NCBI GenBank assembly: GCA_029721515.1
Contig: CM056570.1
Location: 1,868,533 to 1,932,532, forward strand
DNA: 64,000 nucleotides
Reading direction: 5' to 3'
Source: Synanceia verrucosa
Taxonomy: Eukaryota > Chordata > Actinopteri > Perciformes > Synanceiidae
Part shown: piece after piece, positions 13,401 to 28,700 of the stretch
Layout of the letters: every line of letters begins with the position of its first letter
How positions within the stretch are numbered: position 1 is the first letter of the stretch
Position numbers and translations under genes: made by a program
Notes under the pieces: model-generated
The model's database searches: none
The model's input: only the letters and a program-made list of their open reading frames with translations
What the model was told of the DNA's origin: nothing

Positions 13401-16400
13401 TCAGCCCGAAACTTCAACCAGCTGAGCTTAAAACCAATCAGTGTAAGCCGCACCAGCAGAAAGAAACAGCAACAAAGACAAAACAAGAGGCAAAGAAGAG
13501 GCAGTACAAGAAATCTGAAGATCACGGACTGGTGACCCAGTTTTCAGACGCTGCCTCTCTTGGACTCTTGAGATGCTTTAGAGCACTGACAAATTTGCTT
13601 TTAACCACGTTTGAATTTACATAGCAGTTGATTTAAGAAGAAAAACTAGAGCTGTCAGCAGTAATGTGTTAATCAGGAGTAGATTAAAATCGACGTATAG
13701 CATGTTTCTTTAATTGCGCTATTCTTGTGTTGCTTTTTACTAGCAGCTTCCTGTTGCAGTCATGGAGAAGAACAACAGCAATATGCTTCTGGTTGGCTTT
13801 ATTTTGAAAAGCTCCCAGACGGCTCAGTAGAGACATCAAATGTAATATGTACCCTATGTAAAATGGACTCAGCTAAGCTAGTGCAGCTAATCCGATGGAT
13901 GCTAACAGCTAACAGGCTAAAGCTACTATTTAGCAGTGATCAATCGCCACAGACCTGAGGATGAAACTAAATTCTGATGTCAACTAAAGACCAGTCAACA
14001 ACATGAAGACTCTGGTCTAACAGCCCAAATGTGATTGGCTGGTTGTCACCTGACATCACTGATCAAACAATCATTGTTAATCCGAAATCCAAAATGATAG
14101 AGTGTTAAACAATAATGTGTTTAATCCCAACAGCCCCAAATAAAACTGCTGATCAATATTAGGCTTTGGAGTCACTCAGTCACACGTGATATTTTACTAA
14201 TTCCTACTGACCATGAGGGGGCGCCACTCTTTGAGAAAGATTGCCCTATTGCTAACCTAAACCTAATTCTAACCTGAACCTAAAAACCAAGTTGTAACCC
14301 TCGAACATGCCTTCATAGAAGTGAGGACCGACCAAAATGTTTCACACTTTCCTCTGAGGTCCTCACTTTGAGGTCCCCACTCTGAGGTACCCACTCTGAG
14401 GTCCCCACTCTGAGGTACCCACTCTGAGGTCCCCACTCTGTAGGTTAAATAAACACACTGATGGGTTGTATAGTCACCTCCATGTGTTGTAGAAGAGCAG
14501 GGGGATGTTGAGGCCCACCGTCAGCCACTCCTGGGCACACAGGAACATGATGCAGAAGAGTCCATGGATGGAGTACTCTGGTAGCACCAGCTGGAAAGAG
14601 ACACAGGAGGATGATGGGAGATGATCACTGAAAAGGCTTCAGCTCCGTCAGCGAGCTGCATTATTACATCGCTGGTGATTAGTGTCACTTAATGCAGACA
14701 CAGCTTGAATGGACCAACGCTATATTAAACTTAACTAAAGGGCATGTTGGTTAGCAGATGCCACATTATCATTTTAATGCCCACAGGTGTAAGAAAACAC
14801 CTCAAGTGTCTTCATTAGCATTCAAATCCTTAGCCTAGCCTATATTTAGCCACTGCAAATCTGTCTATCTGCAAGCGCTCCAAACGGCTAAATGCCCCAT
14901 CTAGATTATGGAGAGCTTATAGCTTCACAATGGGCAGCACACAGTGATGGCACGGCTCCACCATTATCATCATAACTGCAGGGCTCGGCCTTCAAACTGC
15001 AGGAAGCAAGACAAGCTCCTGGCAAACTGCAAGGGTGGGAATGAGTGAGAGTCAAGCAACAAGGCCTGCTTCTGTTCTCCATGACAAAAAAGTTATATTT
15101 GTACACTTTTATAATGAACCTGTAGTTACAGTATACACATGATCAGCTGTTTTTTTCCCTACGTTATGCATTTTATTCAAGCATTACATTTTTCAGTTAT
15201 CCTCAGTGTCATTGAGTAATTTTATCCTGTTTCGTGTGAAACACACTGAATGTTTATTGGAAGGAGAAAAGTTTTGTCGAATAGTTGAGTCCAACTGTAA
15301 CTACGATTCCTATCTGTAAGATTTCTTCCTTATTAAAGTATGTTTCATTAACTGTGTGTGTGATATACAGTAGCACTCATATCATCCACTGAATAAAAAG
15401 CCACTAATGTGCTCTGTTTTCTACTGATCTACTATTTTATTTTAAAACTGCACTGATCAGTGTTTTATGTAACGGTAGGTTGAATGATTACACAGAATTA
15501 CTCTTCCTCGCAGCATCTTATATCCAAAATCTGGCAACCATGAGCAGTCTGGCTTGCACACTTGAAACTGCTTGCCATGCAAATCCATGTGAACACCTGA
15601 GTGACCTCTGAGTCCGCTGTACTTAATGTATCCACCAAGAAAAGCCACTTCGTCGCTCATGTATATTTAACTGCGTACAGGGGCGACGCTTCACGGTGCC
15701 GTCCTGGACCACCTGGACCTTGAAAATGACAGTGTACCGAGGCGGCATTCAGGATGCATTATTCAGACGGCCGCACGCCTGCTAACAACAGAAAAACACA
15801 TTTTCACTGAGTAGCTCTTCAACAGCGGGAGAGGGGAAAACTGCTGCTAAGACAAAACCTAAATATATCCATTTGCTTTCACACGTACAGCAGGGAAGCT
15901 ACGCACACGCATGTAGACACACGTTAATGCAGCGAGCATGCAACCATTTTTAAAAAGCTGAGCTTCAGTGTTGTTTCCAATGTTAGCAACCTGAGAGAGA
16001 ACAAACTATAGGGAGGAACAAGCATCACAGCAACATGACAGCTGATTTCGTCTTAATTTGTATATTGCATAAAACTCTAACAGCGCCCCCCGATACTTCA
16101 AAGGCATGTATCAAAGTATTTTTCAATGTCATTCTTGCATTTTACGCTTCCACTAGAACATGTTTATATGCTATAATATATAAAACCCACAACTTTATTT
16201 TCCTCATACTGTAGCATTTCAACAGAGCAGCATTGCTAGGCAACAGCTTGGATCCATGTTTACTTCCTGTCAGCTGCTAACAGGAAATAAACTGGAAATT
16301 AGCACATCAATGTGATTACTTGGCATTAACTTGCGAGAATTACATAGCCAGAAACGTGCTGGCAGGACATGAAGCAGAACTCCATTCAAAAAATCAAGGA

Positions 16401-16657
16401 AAGTAAAAATGCAGTCATAACTAACGATCAAACATGCTGATAAAATTAGATTAACCATGTTTTCTCAATCTGTCCAAGCTTCTGCTGGAATTCAGCAAAC
16501 AAATAATCCACCAAAGAGCATCAATAAAGCGTTAATTTGTAACGTGAAACGGACAAAAAGGAAAAGAGAACAAGACATAGTTTTCATAAAAGCAGAGCTA
16601 ATGTGGTGTCGCTCTGATTTTAGCTAATAGCTAAAATAATATACAATAATAATAATG

Positions 16658-16731
<74 letters not shown>

Positions 16732-19700
16732 CATTTAAGGCCACATATAGCGCAACAACCTGTCAAATATTTCCTGTAATATTTTGTTTGACAGTGACCT
16801 GACAGTACTTTTACAGCTGAGAACTGAACTATTAGCAGTTTCACTCTGACCAAAGTGTTCAGTCTCGCTCCGCTGAGCAGTCGGGCCAATCACTGTGAAC
16901 AGCTGTGTGGTAATGTGTTATATCTGATCCCTCTGATCACACTGAGCTGTACACAGAGCGGCCCTGTTTACTGTGTTGTTTCAGTCACTGAAACCCTGCC
17001 AGGTCCAGACCTGACCCTCCCGAGCACTTTATTTATTTATTTTTGTTTATTTTTTGTAATTTCACGACTCAGTTAGTGCGACATGTTTGTTGCTTGGACA
17101 GAATGCAAACACACACACACAAATGCAAATTCTACCCATGGTGCACTGCTGGCGACCCCGCTGTGACTCCTGTGCTCACTGAACACTATACAGTAAATAT
17201 GTTGGGATGTATTGGAGCATATGCATTCAATTTCCATGCTAATGGGTAACAAACTATTTTCTTCCTTCGATCACAGACTGTGTGTGTGTGTGTGTGTGTG
17301 TCTTGATGCAGGGACCCATCTGGGAATGAGGCTGGCTGGGACTGGAGAGCCGATCCTCCGGCTGCCCTCGCACCCATCTGATCCAGCCAGCAGAAACACT
17401 GGAAACACTGGAGACGCTTCAGTCACATGGGAATCTAGATTTCACTGCAGTCACTGGGGTTAAACATGACACACAGCCTCACTGCACTCTGGGTAACTTT
17501 TTATCTCCTTAAGTGCCAGCCGTTTTATAAAACACAAAGTATCTTGTTCCAGTGTTTTTGTCCATTTTGAGTCATATTTCTAGACCCACAGAATATTTTG
17601 TACTATGTCTCTGAAAACACTGAATAGCTCAAATGAAAGAAGAGACTCTCTATTTCATCATGGAAAAAAAATGTTTGTTTTTACCTTGTTCCATTCTTGT
17701 TTTATCAGAGGTAGAGTAGAGGACACTTTCACCAAAATCACCACTTTTTCTCCACATTCTGTTTTGCTCTCTAATCTCGATCGTCTCCACTTCCTGTTTT
17801 GATCTCTGTGGTGTATACCGTCTCTTTATGCTCTGACTACATCTCCCAGAAGCCCCAACATTACTCACAGGCTGCGGGAGACCACGATGGGCCACAGCCA
17901 CAAAACCACTTTGACGTATAATTACGTCGATGGCACTAAATGAGTTAAAGCTGCAACCTCACTTTCAGACTTCACTGAACACCATGGAGGTTCATTCACT
18001 GAATAAATATAAGCATGATTATACAGTGTGTTATAGATAAACTTTGACCTCTGAAACTCTCCACAGAGATGAATCAACATTCCCAACAAAATAAACATCT
18101 TAGCAATAATTTGATTTGCATTTCAGAGCTTTTAGAGTGAGATAACATCTAGTTTTCTCCCTGCTTTTATGAAAAAACAACTTATTTTACCCAAATCAAA
18201 TGTTTCTTCTCAGAGGGGAAAGTAAGATAAGATAAAATAAGATTAACCTTTGTTCGTCACACCAAGGTGGAAATTTACATGTTACAGTAGCAAGTAGATA
18301 GAGCAACAGCATTAGGGCGTATGTAAAAAATAAGAAGCATCAGTAAACATCAGTAAACAAAAAGACTAAGAAGAAATATAAATGCTTTAAAAACAACCAG
18401 TCAACTGTGAGGATAGTACACATGCAATCAAGGAAACTGTTGGTTTCCTATGAGCAGGGAGTTTATTTTGAAAAGACGCTGCATAAAGGCTAAAGTGGAA
18501 CCCAGAGCGTCACAGTTTGAAGCAAGTTAAATAAAACTACCGACTGTTTACAGCTGAATTGATAAGTTGATCAGTCAACTCACAGAAAATCATTTAAACA
18601 ACTATCTTTGATGTTTTTTTCCAGAAACTTTTACAAAGCTTTTACACAGTGATGGGCCTGAAATTTAAAAAGTAGTGTCAGTAAATGACACCTCTGCACC
18701 AGAAGGAAATCCAGAAAAATGAGAATTTAAATTCATCTTAGTTTGCTGAGCCACCGGTGCACCCAGCAAAATCCAATATTTCTGCATGAATTATGCATGA
18801 ACTGTATATTATCTACACTTTGGGAAGGAGTGGAAAAAAGAAATGAGAGAAATGGAGAAATTGGGTGAGGAATTGGCAGCATTTAGAGTAAATTCCATGA
18901 AAATGTGACACAATGACTATTAAAAGAATAATATTGACACTAGACATTCACTGTATTGATTGCATCGTTTGCATTGCAGCAAAATAAACCACATGCACCT
19001 GTCAGAGGTTTTTTTTTTTAAAAACCTTTCATTGAACACGTCGGCAGAAAGCTTAATGATGTGCTTCCCCTGACATGTTACCTGCCGTCACAGTTCAGCT
19101 CATTACAGCAGAAGCTGCTCTGGATGACAGAAAAAAAGAAAGTGTGTCTTTGTTTACTGTGCATGAAAGCAACCGTTTTTGCACAGCAGATCTGTGTGAA
19201 ATTGTCAATTTCCTCCATCCAAACTGTATTTTCCGTCACTCTCTCTTCTTTTTCCTCAAACAGCTCCCAGACCTCTTACAGCGAATCACCATCCAACACA
19301 TTAAATGAGAGCTCCTGCCCACGCTCCTCTCCTAGCCTGAGCTGGACCCGACAGGACCGCCTCGACCCCACTTCAACCTCCCCAGGTCTAATTAGCGAGG
19401 CCACCCACCGGACGGCGTTCGCTAGCTTTTTGAAATGTGACTTTTCAGTCCAGCTAATGAGAGCAATACGTAAATAGAGAGTAAAGGAGATGGGAACAGG
19501 AAATAGAAAAGAGACAAGTTGTTCCATTCTGTGGTGCAAAACACATGCTAATCAAATTAAAATCAAAATATGGCTTTGACTTTTGCAGCTCCGGCAACAA
19601 GCATTGAAATCAAGAAGTGATTGTCCGAACTACCAAAATAAAACCATCCACAGATACGCTCTGGGCTCATTTTTTCCCTCACTAGAATCCAGCTTTTGTC

Positions 19701-22700
19701 ACGCTGTAAGGCTCTGACAGCACAGCAGTGATGTGTTACGTGGAGGACGAGGACGGCTCTCAGTGATTGCAGAGCTGCTGAAGGAGCACTTTCCCCCCCG
19801 AGCCGAAACATCAAAGGCTGCTCTGATTCATCTTAAATAAACTGAGCTCAGGATTCAGCAGCTCTCTGCTCGATGCCCTTTCACCCCGAGGCCGCCGATG
19901 AGAGGCGTAAAATTGGAAATGTCTTATTTTTGCAATTGAGTTGATGAAAGTCTTTCCACATGTGCCTCGGGCTGTGGTATTCTCTAAAAGACAATAAACA
20001 TGGTCACTGGGACACAGCATATGGACGAATAAAGATTTATTCAAATCTTTGTAGTTTTTGTTCAACTAGAATCTGAAGAGCTGCATAATTAATTAAAATG
20101 GAATTACGAAGAGATCAAACTGCATGCTGGTTAGTGTTGGAGATGTAACTGGATATGTTCCTGATGCTATCGTGATATTACTCACAGTCTTTTGATATTA
20201 ATGACAACATATGGTGGTGATGACTCCTCTAGTGCCACCCCCTCCATAGAAGAAGCGACACCATAAGACTATCAACAACCACTCATTATTTACAGAAAGG
20301 AAAGCCAGTCCTACAGGTTGTCACTGGCTCCTCCTGCAAATAAAGGACTCAAGTAGAAAACGTAAACCTTGCACTCAATGCCGTCGCTAATCGGGTAAAA
20401 AATGACAATGATTACGGGGACTCAGTGCTAACGACAGTCTATAAAGAAGTACAAATTACAGTAATTAAGTGGAGCCCAGAGCAGCGCTGTTCCAGATATC
20501 CTAACTGTACTCCTGCTCGTGTCTCTGGTGACAAAGAAGAGAATTCAATTTTCCAAGCAATTGCTTAAGTAAGGGAGAACTGGTGCAGCAGTAACACAGC
20601 CATGACTCCATCACTGGACATGTTTACCCTGAGCTGAAACACTGACACTGTCACCAGCATCACTAACAGTCACCTACACCAAGACATGGTGGATTCTCTA
20701 AGGGGGGGCACTTTATTGGACTGAACCACTCTATGGGGGTTACCTTATTGGACTGAACCACTCTATGGGGGTCACTTTATTGGACTGAACCACTCTATGG
20801 GGTCACTTTATTGGACTGAACCACTCTATGAGGGTCACCTTATTGGACTGAACCACTCTATGGGGTCACTTTATTGGACTGAACCACTCTATGGGGTTAC
20901 CTTATTGGACTGAACCACTCTATGGGGTCACTTTATTGGACTGAACCACTCTATGAGGGTCACCTTATTGGACTGTACCACTCTATGGGGGTTACCTTAT
21001 TGGACTAAACCACTCTATGGGGGTTACCTTATTGGACTGAACCATTCTATGGGGTCACCTTATTGGACTGAACCACTCTATGGGGTTACCTTATTGGACT
21101 GAACCACTCTATGGGGGTACCTTATTGGACTGAACCACTCTATGGGGTTACCTTATTGGACTGAACCCCTCTATGGGGTTACCTTATTGGACTGAACCAC
21201 TATATTGGACTGAATCACTCTATAGGGGTCACCTTATTGGACTGAATCACTCTATGGGGTTACCTTATTGGACTGAACCACTCTATGGGGTCACCTTACT
21301 AGACTGAATCACTCTATGGGGGTTACCTTATTGGACTGAACCAAAGCATGGGCTCATCATTACCTCCCCTAAGGAGGTTATGTTTTCATCGGGGTTTGTT
21401 TGTTGTTTTGCAAAATAACTCAAAAATTTTGGATGGATTTTGACGAAATTTTCAGGGTTGGTCCGAAGTGGACTAACTTAAAACTGATGAAATTTTGGTG
21501 GTGATCAGATCCGATTATTCAACGTCACCACCAAAAATGAATCAGTTTTAAGTTAGGCCACTTCCAGCCAATCCTGAATTTCATCAAAAACAGTCCATAA
21601 CTTTTTGAGTGACTTTGCAAACCGACAGACAAACAAACAAATAAACAAACCCCGGTGAAAACATATCCTCCTTGGCGGCGGGGGTAACTTGAAATAATAA
21701 TAATAATAATAAAAAAAGTCACCACCGCCTCCTTGGTGGAGGTCTGCGCTCTTTGAGTCATAAAGTCATAAATTTACAACCAACATCGACATTACAGAAA
21801 TGCATTGTTTACATTTTTAGATCATACTGAATTTGACGTATTGGAATCTGCCCATATCTTTCTAACATTAAGGAAGTTTTTAACAACTACAAGTTAGAGG
21901 TAGATTAACTGTGATGACGGCAGCTCGTAAGATTCACCCTCATTCATCATTACTTCTCATCTTCAAGCAAAGCAGCAGATTTAACTTTTCATGACCTGCT
22001 GGAGATCTGTGACCTGTCACAGTGTCATCCCTCCTGATTGTTGCTGAGCAGCTCCTGCAGCTCTGCTGCTGTTTGGCCCTGGGCTTGAATCCACAGTGAG
22101 CTGACTTCATTTTATATTCAGCTGCTACTGTCAGACTGCAGGAAGTCCAGTCTGTCAGAGGAGCATCCTCACCATTATACACACACACATATAGAGAGGA
22201 AATAAAGTCCTGAATGTGACATCTGGATCTGCATGTATCTCTACATTTTAATACAGCTTGTGTTGACTGTTTGTGTTGATAATTAAAAAGGTTCAGTGAG
22301 GTGGGATGCAGGGCTGAAGAGCCAGGATGATGAACGGGAGAAGAGCTGAAAAAGGTGACAGAATCAATAAGCTGCAGCCTTACTTTACCTGCTCAGCCTC
22401 ACCTGTACAGGTATTAAAGTGTAAGTACAGGATGAGCTAAAGTGGACCATCAGTATAAGAGCTCTACATTACTGTCTGTACCAAACTAACACCTCAATTA
22501 TAAGGGACTAATACACTCTGGCTGCACTATACTATTGATTACACGATGTTATTGATCAGCTGCTGAAGACACGGTATCTAAACAAGCTCAAACCTCAGCA
22601 CTGCATTCAATTCAAATCTAAACATAAAATATTATGTTGACTCTTTCTGAAAGGTCTTTTTAAATCTATCTGTGCCACATGCACTCGGTGGCCACTTCAT

Positions 22701-25700
22701 TAGGTACACCTGGAGTATTATGTATCATTTAATCTCATTTGATTAAGAATATATATTATTTGTTTCATGATTCGTGGTTGCCGACTCGATATTGGTTCAT
22801 TTAGAACGATACGGTCCAAGTCGATTCAGTAAGTGAGGCCAGCATTTCAACAGTAGGTTTACCCGCTACTTCTGCTTTTGTTTTGCAACATAAAAAAAAT
22901 GAGACGATCTTAAAATCAAAACTAAAGTGCAACCAAGCGAGCATCTCTTCAGGTTGAATTAACTGTGAAATAAATGAACGATAACCCATATGTAATAAGA
23001 GCATACATATGCAGGAGTGCAGGTGATGGAATAATGTGTAAATATTTACAGGGTGAGTAAATCAAACATATGTAAATGTACAGTGGTGTCTAGTATTGAG
23101 AAGTATTGGATCACATGCAGTTTTTACTTCAGTCTGTTGCAGTTTCTGATCCCAGCCCATTAAGAGCGTCAGAGCTTCACCTCGTGAACACTTCCTGTGC
23201 TTCAGTACGACGCTGATGACTGAGTACAGCTGTGGAAATCTAGGTTGTTTCCAGCACGATTAATATTCATTTCCTGCTGAGCCCAACAGTGGTTGCTATT
23301 TTCTTGTCAAAGAGGAGTTTCCCTTCCCCCCTCTCCTCTTCTTATTCCTCCTCTCAGGTCTAAAGCTAACAGATCACAGTTTGCATATAAGCTCATTATT
23401 CTGACTGACAGAATTTTACGCTCTTCCTGAACGAGGGATGGCAGAGATGAAACCACACGTTTCTCTGCAGCAGAAAGGACAACGTTGTTGTTTTTGTTGT
23501 TGTTTACTTCCTGTCTGACAGTTGCATAATTCTCCTATTTCTTTCTGCGTCTTGTACGATGTAAATATTCATGCATTTAGTCAGAAAGCTACTTACCGCA
23601 CCATGTATGTATGTGTTTCTCATTGTCATATTTTGCTTATTATCTACAAGATCACATGTGTATGTCTGTCCATCAGTTTTATATTGTCTGTGTTCGTTAA
23701 GGGCTGTTTTCTCTTGGGTCACATTTTGAGTTTCTTTCATTGCTAAAAAACTGACAACAACACTAAAAGATCGGTTCCACACCTGATATGTTATCATACA
23801 AAATAAGAGCTGAATAAATGTTACTGTCATCTTGACTTTAAGGGTGATGGAGGTCTACGTTTTTTTCTATATTAAAATGGAGAAAAGTTTCGAAAGCAGA
23901 GGTTATTTTCCATTTTATTCTAATGAAATTAGTGTAAGTCATGACTTATGAAGTTCAGTCACATTAATTTGTCCCCAACAATAAGCTTAAGCTGCTGGAA
24001 GCTGATTATATTAAATATCGACTGTGAACAACCTTAAATACCACAGACTTACTTTATTACTTCTGTCCATGATTAAGAGGTGACGTTGACACAAATCCTA
24101 AATCTTAGCCAATAAATTAGACTTGGCCTTTCACTGATAACTCACAATAATTCAAATTATTTGCAATTATTCAAGGAATCAAAATTATTTAACAATGCAG
24201 ACAGCAGTTACGCTGTAAGTTAGCTCGATAATGGCTCATCAATGACATCAGATAACATCTGCACATTTAACCTCCATCTGTTACGTATATTTCATGCAAA
24301 TAATGTGCACATGACAATAACTTTACATGAAGACAAAACTTTCACAGGACTGATCTGCTTCTCTGTTAAGACGTCAGATTTAATGCAGGAGCTGCATCAG
24401 CGCCAACTTTAATTCCACCAGTATTTTTATCCATTTAATGCACAGATATTCGTTTAATCCACATTAATGCCCTAATTTGGGCGACGGCAAGTCTACTTGG
24501 ACAAACTCCCTGAAAAGCGTTGCCAAACTATATATATATATAAGCTTAAAATTATAGCCACATCACATTAGCTCTAATAAGCTCTGTGTTCATGAAAATA
24601 ACGTCTCTTTTCCTTTTCATCCATTTCACGTTACAAATTAACACTTTAACGATGCTCTTTGATGGATTATCGTTTGCTGAATTCCAGGAAGTTTGGACAG
24701 ATTCAGAAAAGATGGTTAATCGAATTTTATCAGCATGTTTCATCGTTAGTTATGACTGTGTTGTTAGTTTCTTTAATTTTTTGAATGGAGTTCAGCACGT
24801 CTCCGCCAACGCATTTTTCCCAAATTAATGCCGATTAATCGCGTTAACTAATTTAATAATTTCGACTGAGGATGTCCCATGAGTTCCCAGAGTGCTGGCT
24901 GTTAAAAAACAGAAACTAATGCCTGAATTAAATAGAAAAGTGACACAGATGCAGTTCCTCTGGAGTGCAGAGCATCAGCTTTAAGCTCACTGTAGCATCT
25001 CTGGTCTGATCTCTTTCTCCGGCTCAGTTTTCTTAATTAATTTACTTAATTAGCGCAGCAGCCTGATGATCCCAGAGGTCTCCACTTCAGCCCTCCAGCT
25101 CTCTGCAGTGAAAAGTGCCATCACTCTCCTGACTGATCGCTTCTGATGGTCAGTGGCCTCCGGCGTCAAACCAGCGTCATGCTGAACATGGAGCTGTTGG
25201 GATATCAACCAGACTAGTGCTTCTCCTGCATGCTAGCAATTAAGCAATAATCTCACAGTGTGTCAAGAGACAAGGACTTGTGTTAATAGAAACATTCTTT
25301 AGGACTGAAAACAAAAGAAAAGCTGCTTGATTATTTTGTTTTCTAACAAACTGGCTGCAACATTTTCAGCTGAACTTTTGTCAGTTGTTTCTATTTCTTT
25401 TCTACAGACGAGGTTCTGTAGGATTCCTCCTCTTTTCACTAATAAACCCTCAGCTGGGGCAGATCACCAGGGAGAGCAACACTTCTGGAAGATGTAGTCA
25501 GAGCATAAAGAGACGGTATACACCACAGAGATCAAAACAGGAAGTGGAGACGATCGAGATTAGAGAGCAAAACAAACAGAATCTGGAGAAAAAGTGGTGA
25601 TTTTGGTGAAAGTGTCCTCTACTCTACCTCTGATAAAACAAGAATGGAACAAGGTAAAAACAAACATTTTTTTCATGATGAAATAGAGAGTCTCTACTTT

Positions 25701-28700
25701 CATTTGAGCTATTCTGTGTTTTCAGAGACATAGTACAAAATATTCAGTGAGTCTAGAAATATGACTCAAAATGGACAAAAACACTGGAACAAGACACTTT
25801 GTGTTTTATAAAACATCTGACACTCAGTGAGTTTAAAGGTGCAAATATAGGAAGACAGTGAGCGCTTCTCATCCATCATTTAGCCACTTAATTTGTTAAC
25901 AAGAGATGTTCAGATTTGCTGCATGAGCCAGTGATCTTTACATCTCATTACCAGCCATTTAATCAGTCAATACATGATGATGATGTGTGACAGCACGCTT
26001 GTCTTCACTGGATTTAACAGATAAAAAAAAAAAAAGTCACATTTTTCAACCCAAAACCTGGAACGAAACTACGAGGTTAGAGAATATCACACATCTTTTT
26101 CTCAGCTTAACCAAGGACTTTATTTTTTACTAAAAGTAAACTGACATCGGAAGCTACTGGATGCATGCAGTGAGCGGAAACTGTGCGTTACGGAAGTTTA
26201 TTTTGAAAATTTATGAAACTAAATGCCACTGAACAAGAGGTGATATTTGAGCTGGGGGTGAGAAAGTGAGTGAAATATTTAGGATAAAACTCCATCTACT
26301 ACATCCTTTTTGATAGCACAGCGTTAAAGAGATGTTTTTTTTATTCTGTGATGAAGCGTGAAGATGCAAACATTATCAACCAATGACACGAGGGCCAAAG
26401 TTGAGTTTTTGAGACAGAAATGAAAGGGAACATCTTAAAAATAAGCTAAATATATGACACATTACGACACTGAGGATGGAGGGATGGATGGAGAGAAACA
26501 AAGAGAGGTAGAGAGAGAGGAAAAGGGGTGAGACAGGTCCAAAAATAAAGGCAGGAAGCGCGCTAATGAGTACACTCAGGTTTGCTTAGTTGCTGTGACA
26601 ACGCAGCGGCTCGTTGCTTCAGGCCACAAGATGGCATATCTAATGAGAAACACACACACACACACACACACAGTATATCCCCTCGAGCGTCGCTTTAGCC
26701 TCTATTGAGAACATAAATGGCACATGTCCATACGCCATCAGATCAGGTGTGTAACGAAACGCCGCCAAAGCTTTTAACCGAATCAATCAGGACCACCGTG
26801 CTGCGGCGACGCCAGCTGGACCGAGCTGAATAGAAGAGAAAGATAAAGAAAAAAAACCTCCACAATGCAGCAGATCCTCCTGCATCAGGACCTCAGGCGT
26901 TCACACCGACAGGAAATACAGCTCCTATTCATGAGGTCCGTACTGTGATGGGTGGAGAAGGAAACTGTCACTTGAGGCGTTTGGCAGGAGATCCTTTTTG
27001 TTCGTCAATCACCTCAAAGAAGACACAGTATGAGATGATGAGGACTTTTTAAAGACACCAAAGAAGGAAGGGTTGCACACTAAAACTGCCCCTCTTTGAT
27101 CTCTTCTCTTGGAAATGAGTGCAAACAGGAACTTTTGGGTTGTTTTAAATGATGCGGGTCAAGAGGACGTCCTCTGGAGGTCATATCTGGTTCTTTGATT
27201 CTTCACCAGGTCATTTTATTCTCTGCTGACTTCCTGTCACTGTTCTTGTCTTGCAATATTTCAAACAACACAAAAGCATTTCCTGTTCCTGCTGACATAT
27301 TTAAAAAGAAACCATCATTTATCAACAAAGGAAACAAGCACTGATGATAAGCATTACTGGGATTATCAGACTGTTCATTATGAATAATGAGTAGCAGGAA
27401 GAGACAGAGCTTATTACTGTGAGATCACCGTCACACACCTTTTAACTCGCTGAGTGTCAGCCATTTTATAAAACAGGAAGTGACTTGTTCCAGTGTTTTT
27501 GTCCATTTTGAGTCATATTTCTAGACCCACAGAATATTTAGTACTATGTCTCTGAAAACACTGAATAGCTCAAATGAAAGAAGAGACTCTCTATTTCATC
27601 ATGGAAAAAAATGTTTGTTTTTACCTTGTTCCATTCTTGTTTTATCAGAGGTAGAGTAGAGGACACTTTCACCAAAATCACCACTTTTTCTCCAGATTCT
27701 GTTTGTTTTGCTCTCTAATCTCGATCGTCTCCACTTCCTGTTTTGATCTGTGTGGTGTATACCGTCTCTTTATGCTCTGACTACATCTCCCAGAAGCCCC
27801 AACAGGCTGTGTGAGAGTGAAAAAAACACTTTAACATCGAGTTAATGGACTTAACAAACCCACTAATCAAAGAGCTTGAACTGGTGCTAAAGTCACTTAT
27901 CTGCCATCGTAACATCCTGTGTTGGTTTCCTTTCTCATCACAAATGAGCAACACCAGAGTCTGTTTGGTAAAGACGGCCTGTGAGCCCAGATAAAACCAG
28001 ATAAAACCAGACCTGAGAGGGTTTTAACCGAACCAAACCGGTTCAGGATTGAGAGCAAACACCTACAAAAACAAAATGGACCAAACTGGACCTGCCTGGG
28101 ACGCCGTTTAATCGACCAAGATCCAGATCAAACAATACCTGATCCAGAGCCTGATTCCACACTCAGATATTTCCACAGAAACACTTATTGATTTTGAACA
28201 AACATAAAGTGTTAAAGCTGACGCTGTGGCTGCACATCTGCAGTGATCCCTGCACACAGCTGCATCTGCAGGGAGGAAGTCAGCGCTGGACCAGAGGGCT
28301 CCACTTCAACAACGCTGATAACCAAGATCAGCTGTTCAACCACTGGAGCTCCAGTGTAACACACTAACACACACATGCATGAGGCGTGCAGCTGCAGTGG
28401 TGCATTCTGGGAGGTGGAGGAATCAGCAGATGCCACCTGAAGCTGGGAGGAGGCCTCGCAAAACGCAAACCAAGAAGACAAAGGAAGCGTCACTGTGCAA
28501 ATCAAAAAACAAACATCTAGACCTGAAGTACGGATATGCACCTGGAAATATAACATCAGCCCAAGAATCAAACACCTTTCTAAAGACGTGATGTGTGTTT
28601 TTTTTCCATTAGCGTCATGATGCTAGAAGCTGCTTACCTTCCTCAGCAGGTTGCAGATCCTCTCGATGTTTCTCAGTCGTTCCCTCTGTGAGGAGAAAAC

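Noticed and set aside
17605..17901. Repeated short frames with the motif QSIKRRYTPQRSKQEVETIE at 17.8, 25.5 and 56.6 kb
   Set aside because: These are translations of the MITE family A body in one frame. The shared peptide reflects the repeat, not a gene family.
26640..26700. Possible CRISPR-like or regularly spaced repeats
   Set aside because: The tandem arrays in the window are microsatellites and minisatellites with no unique spacers.
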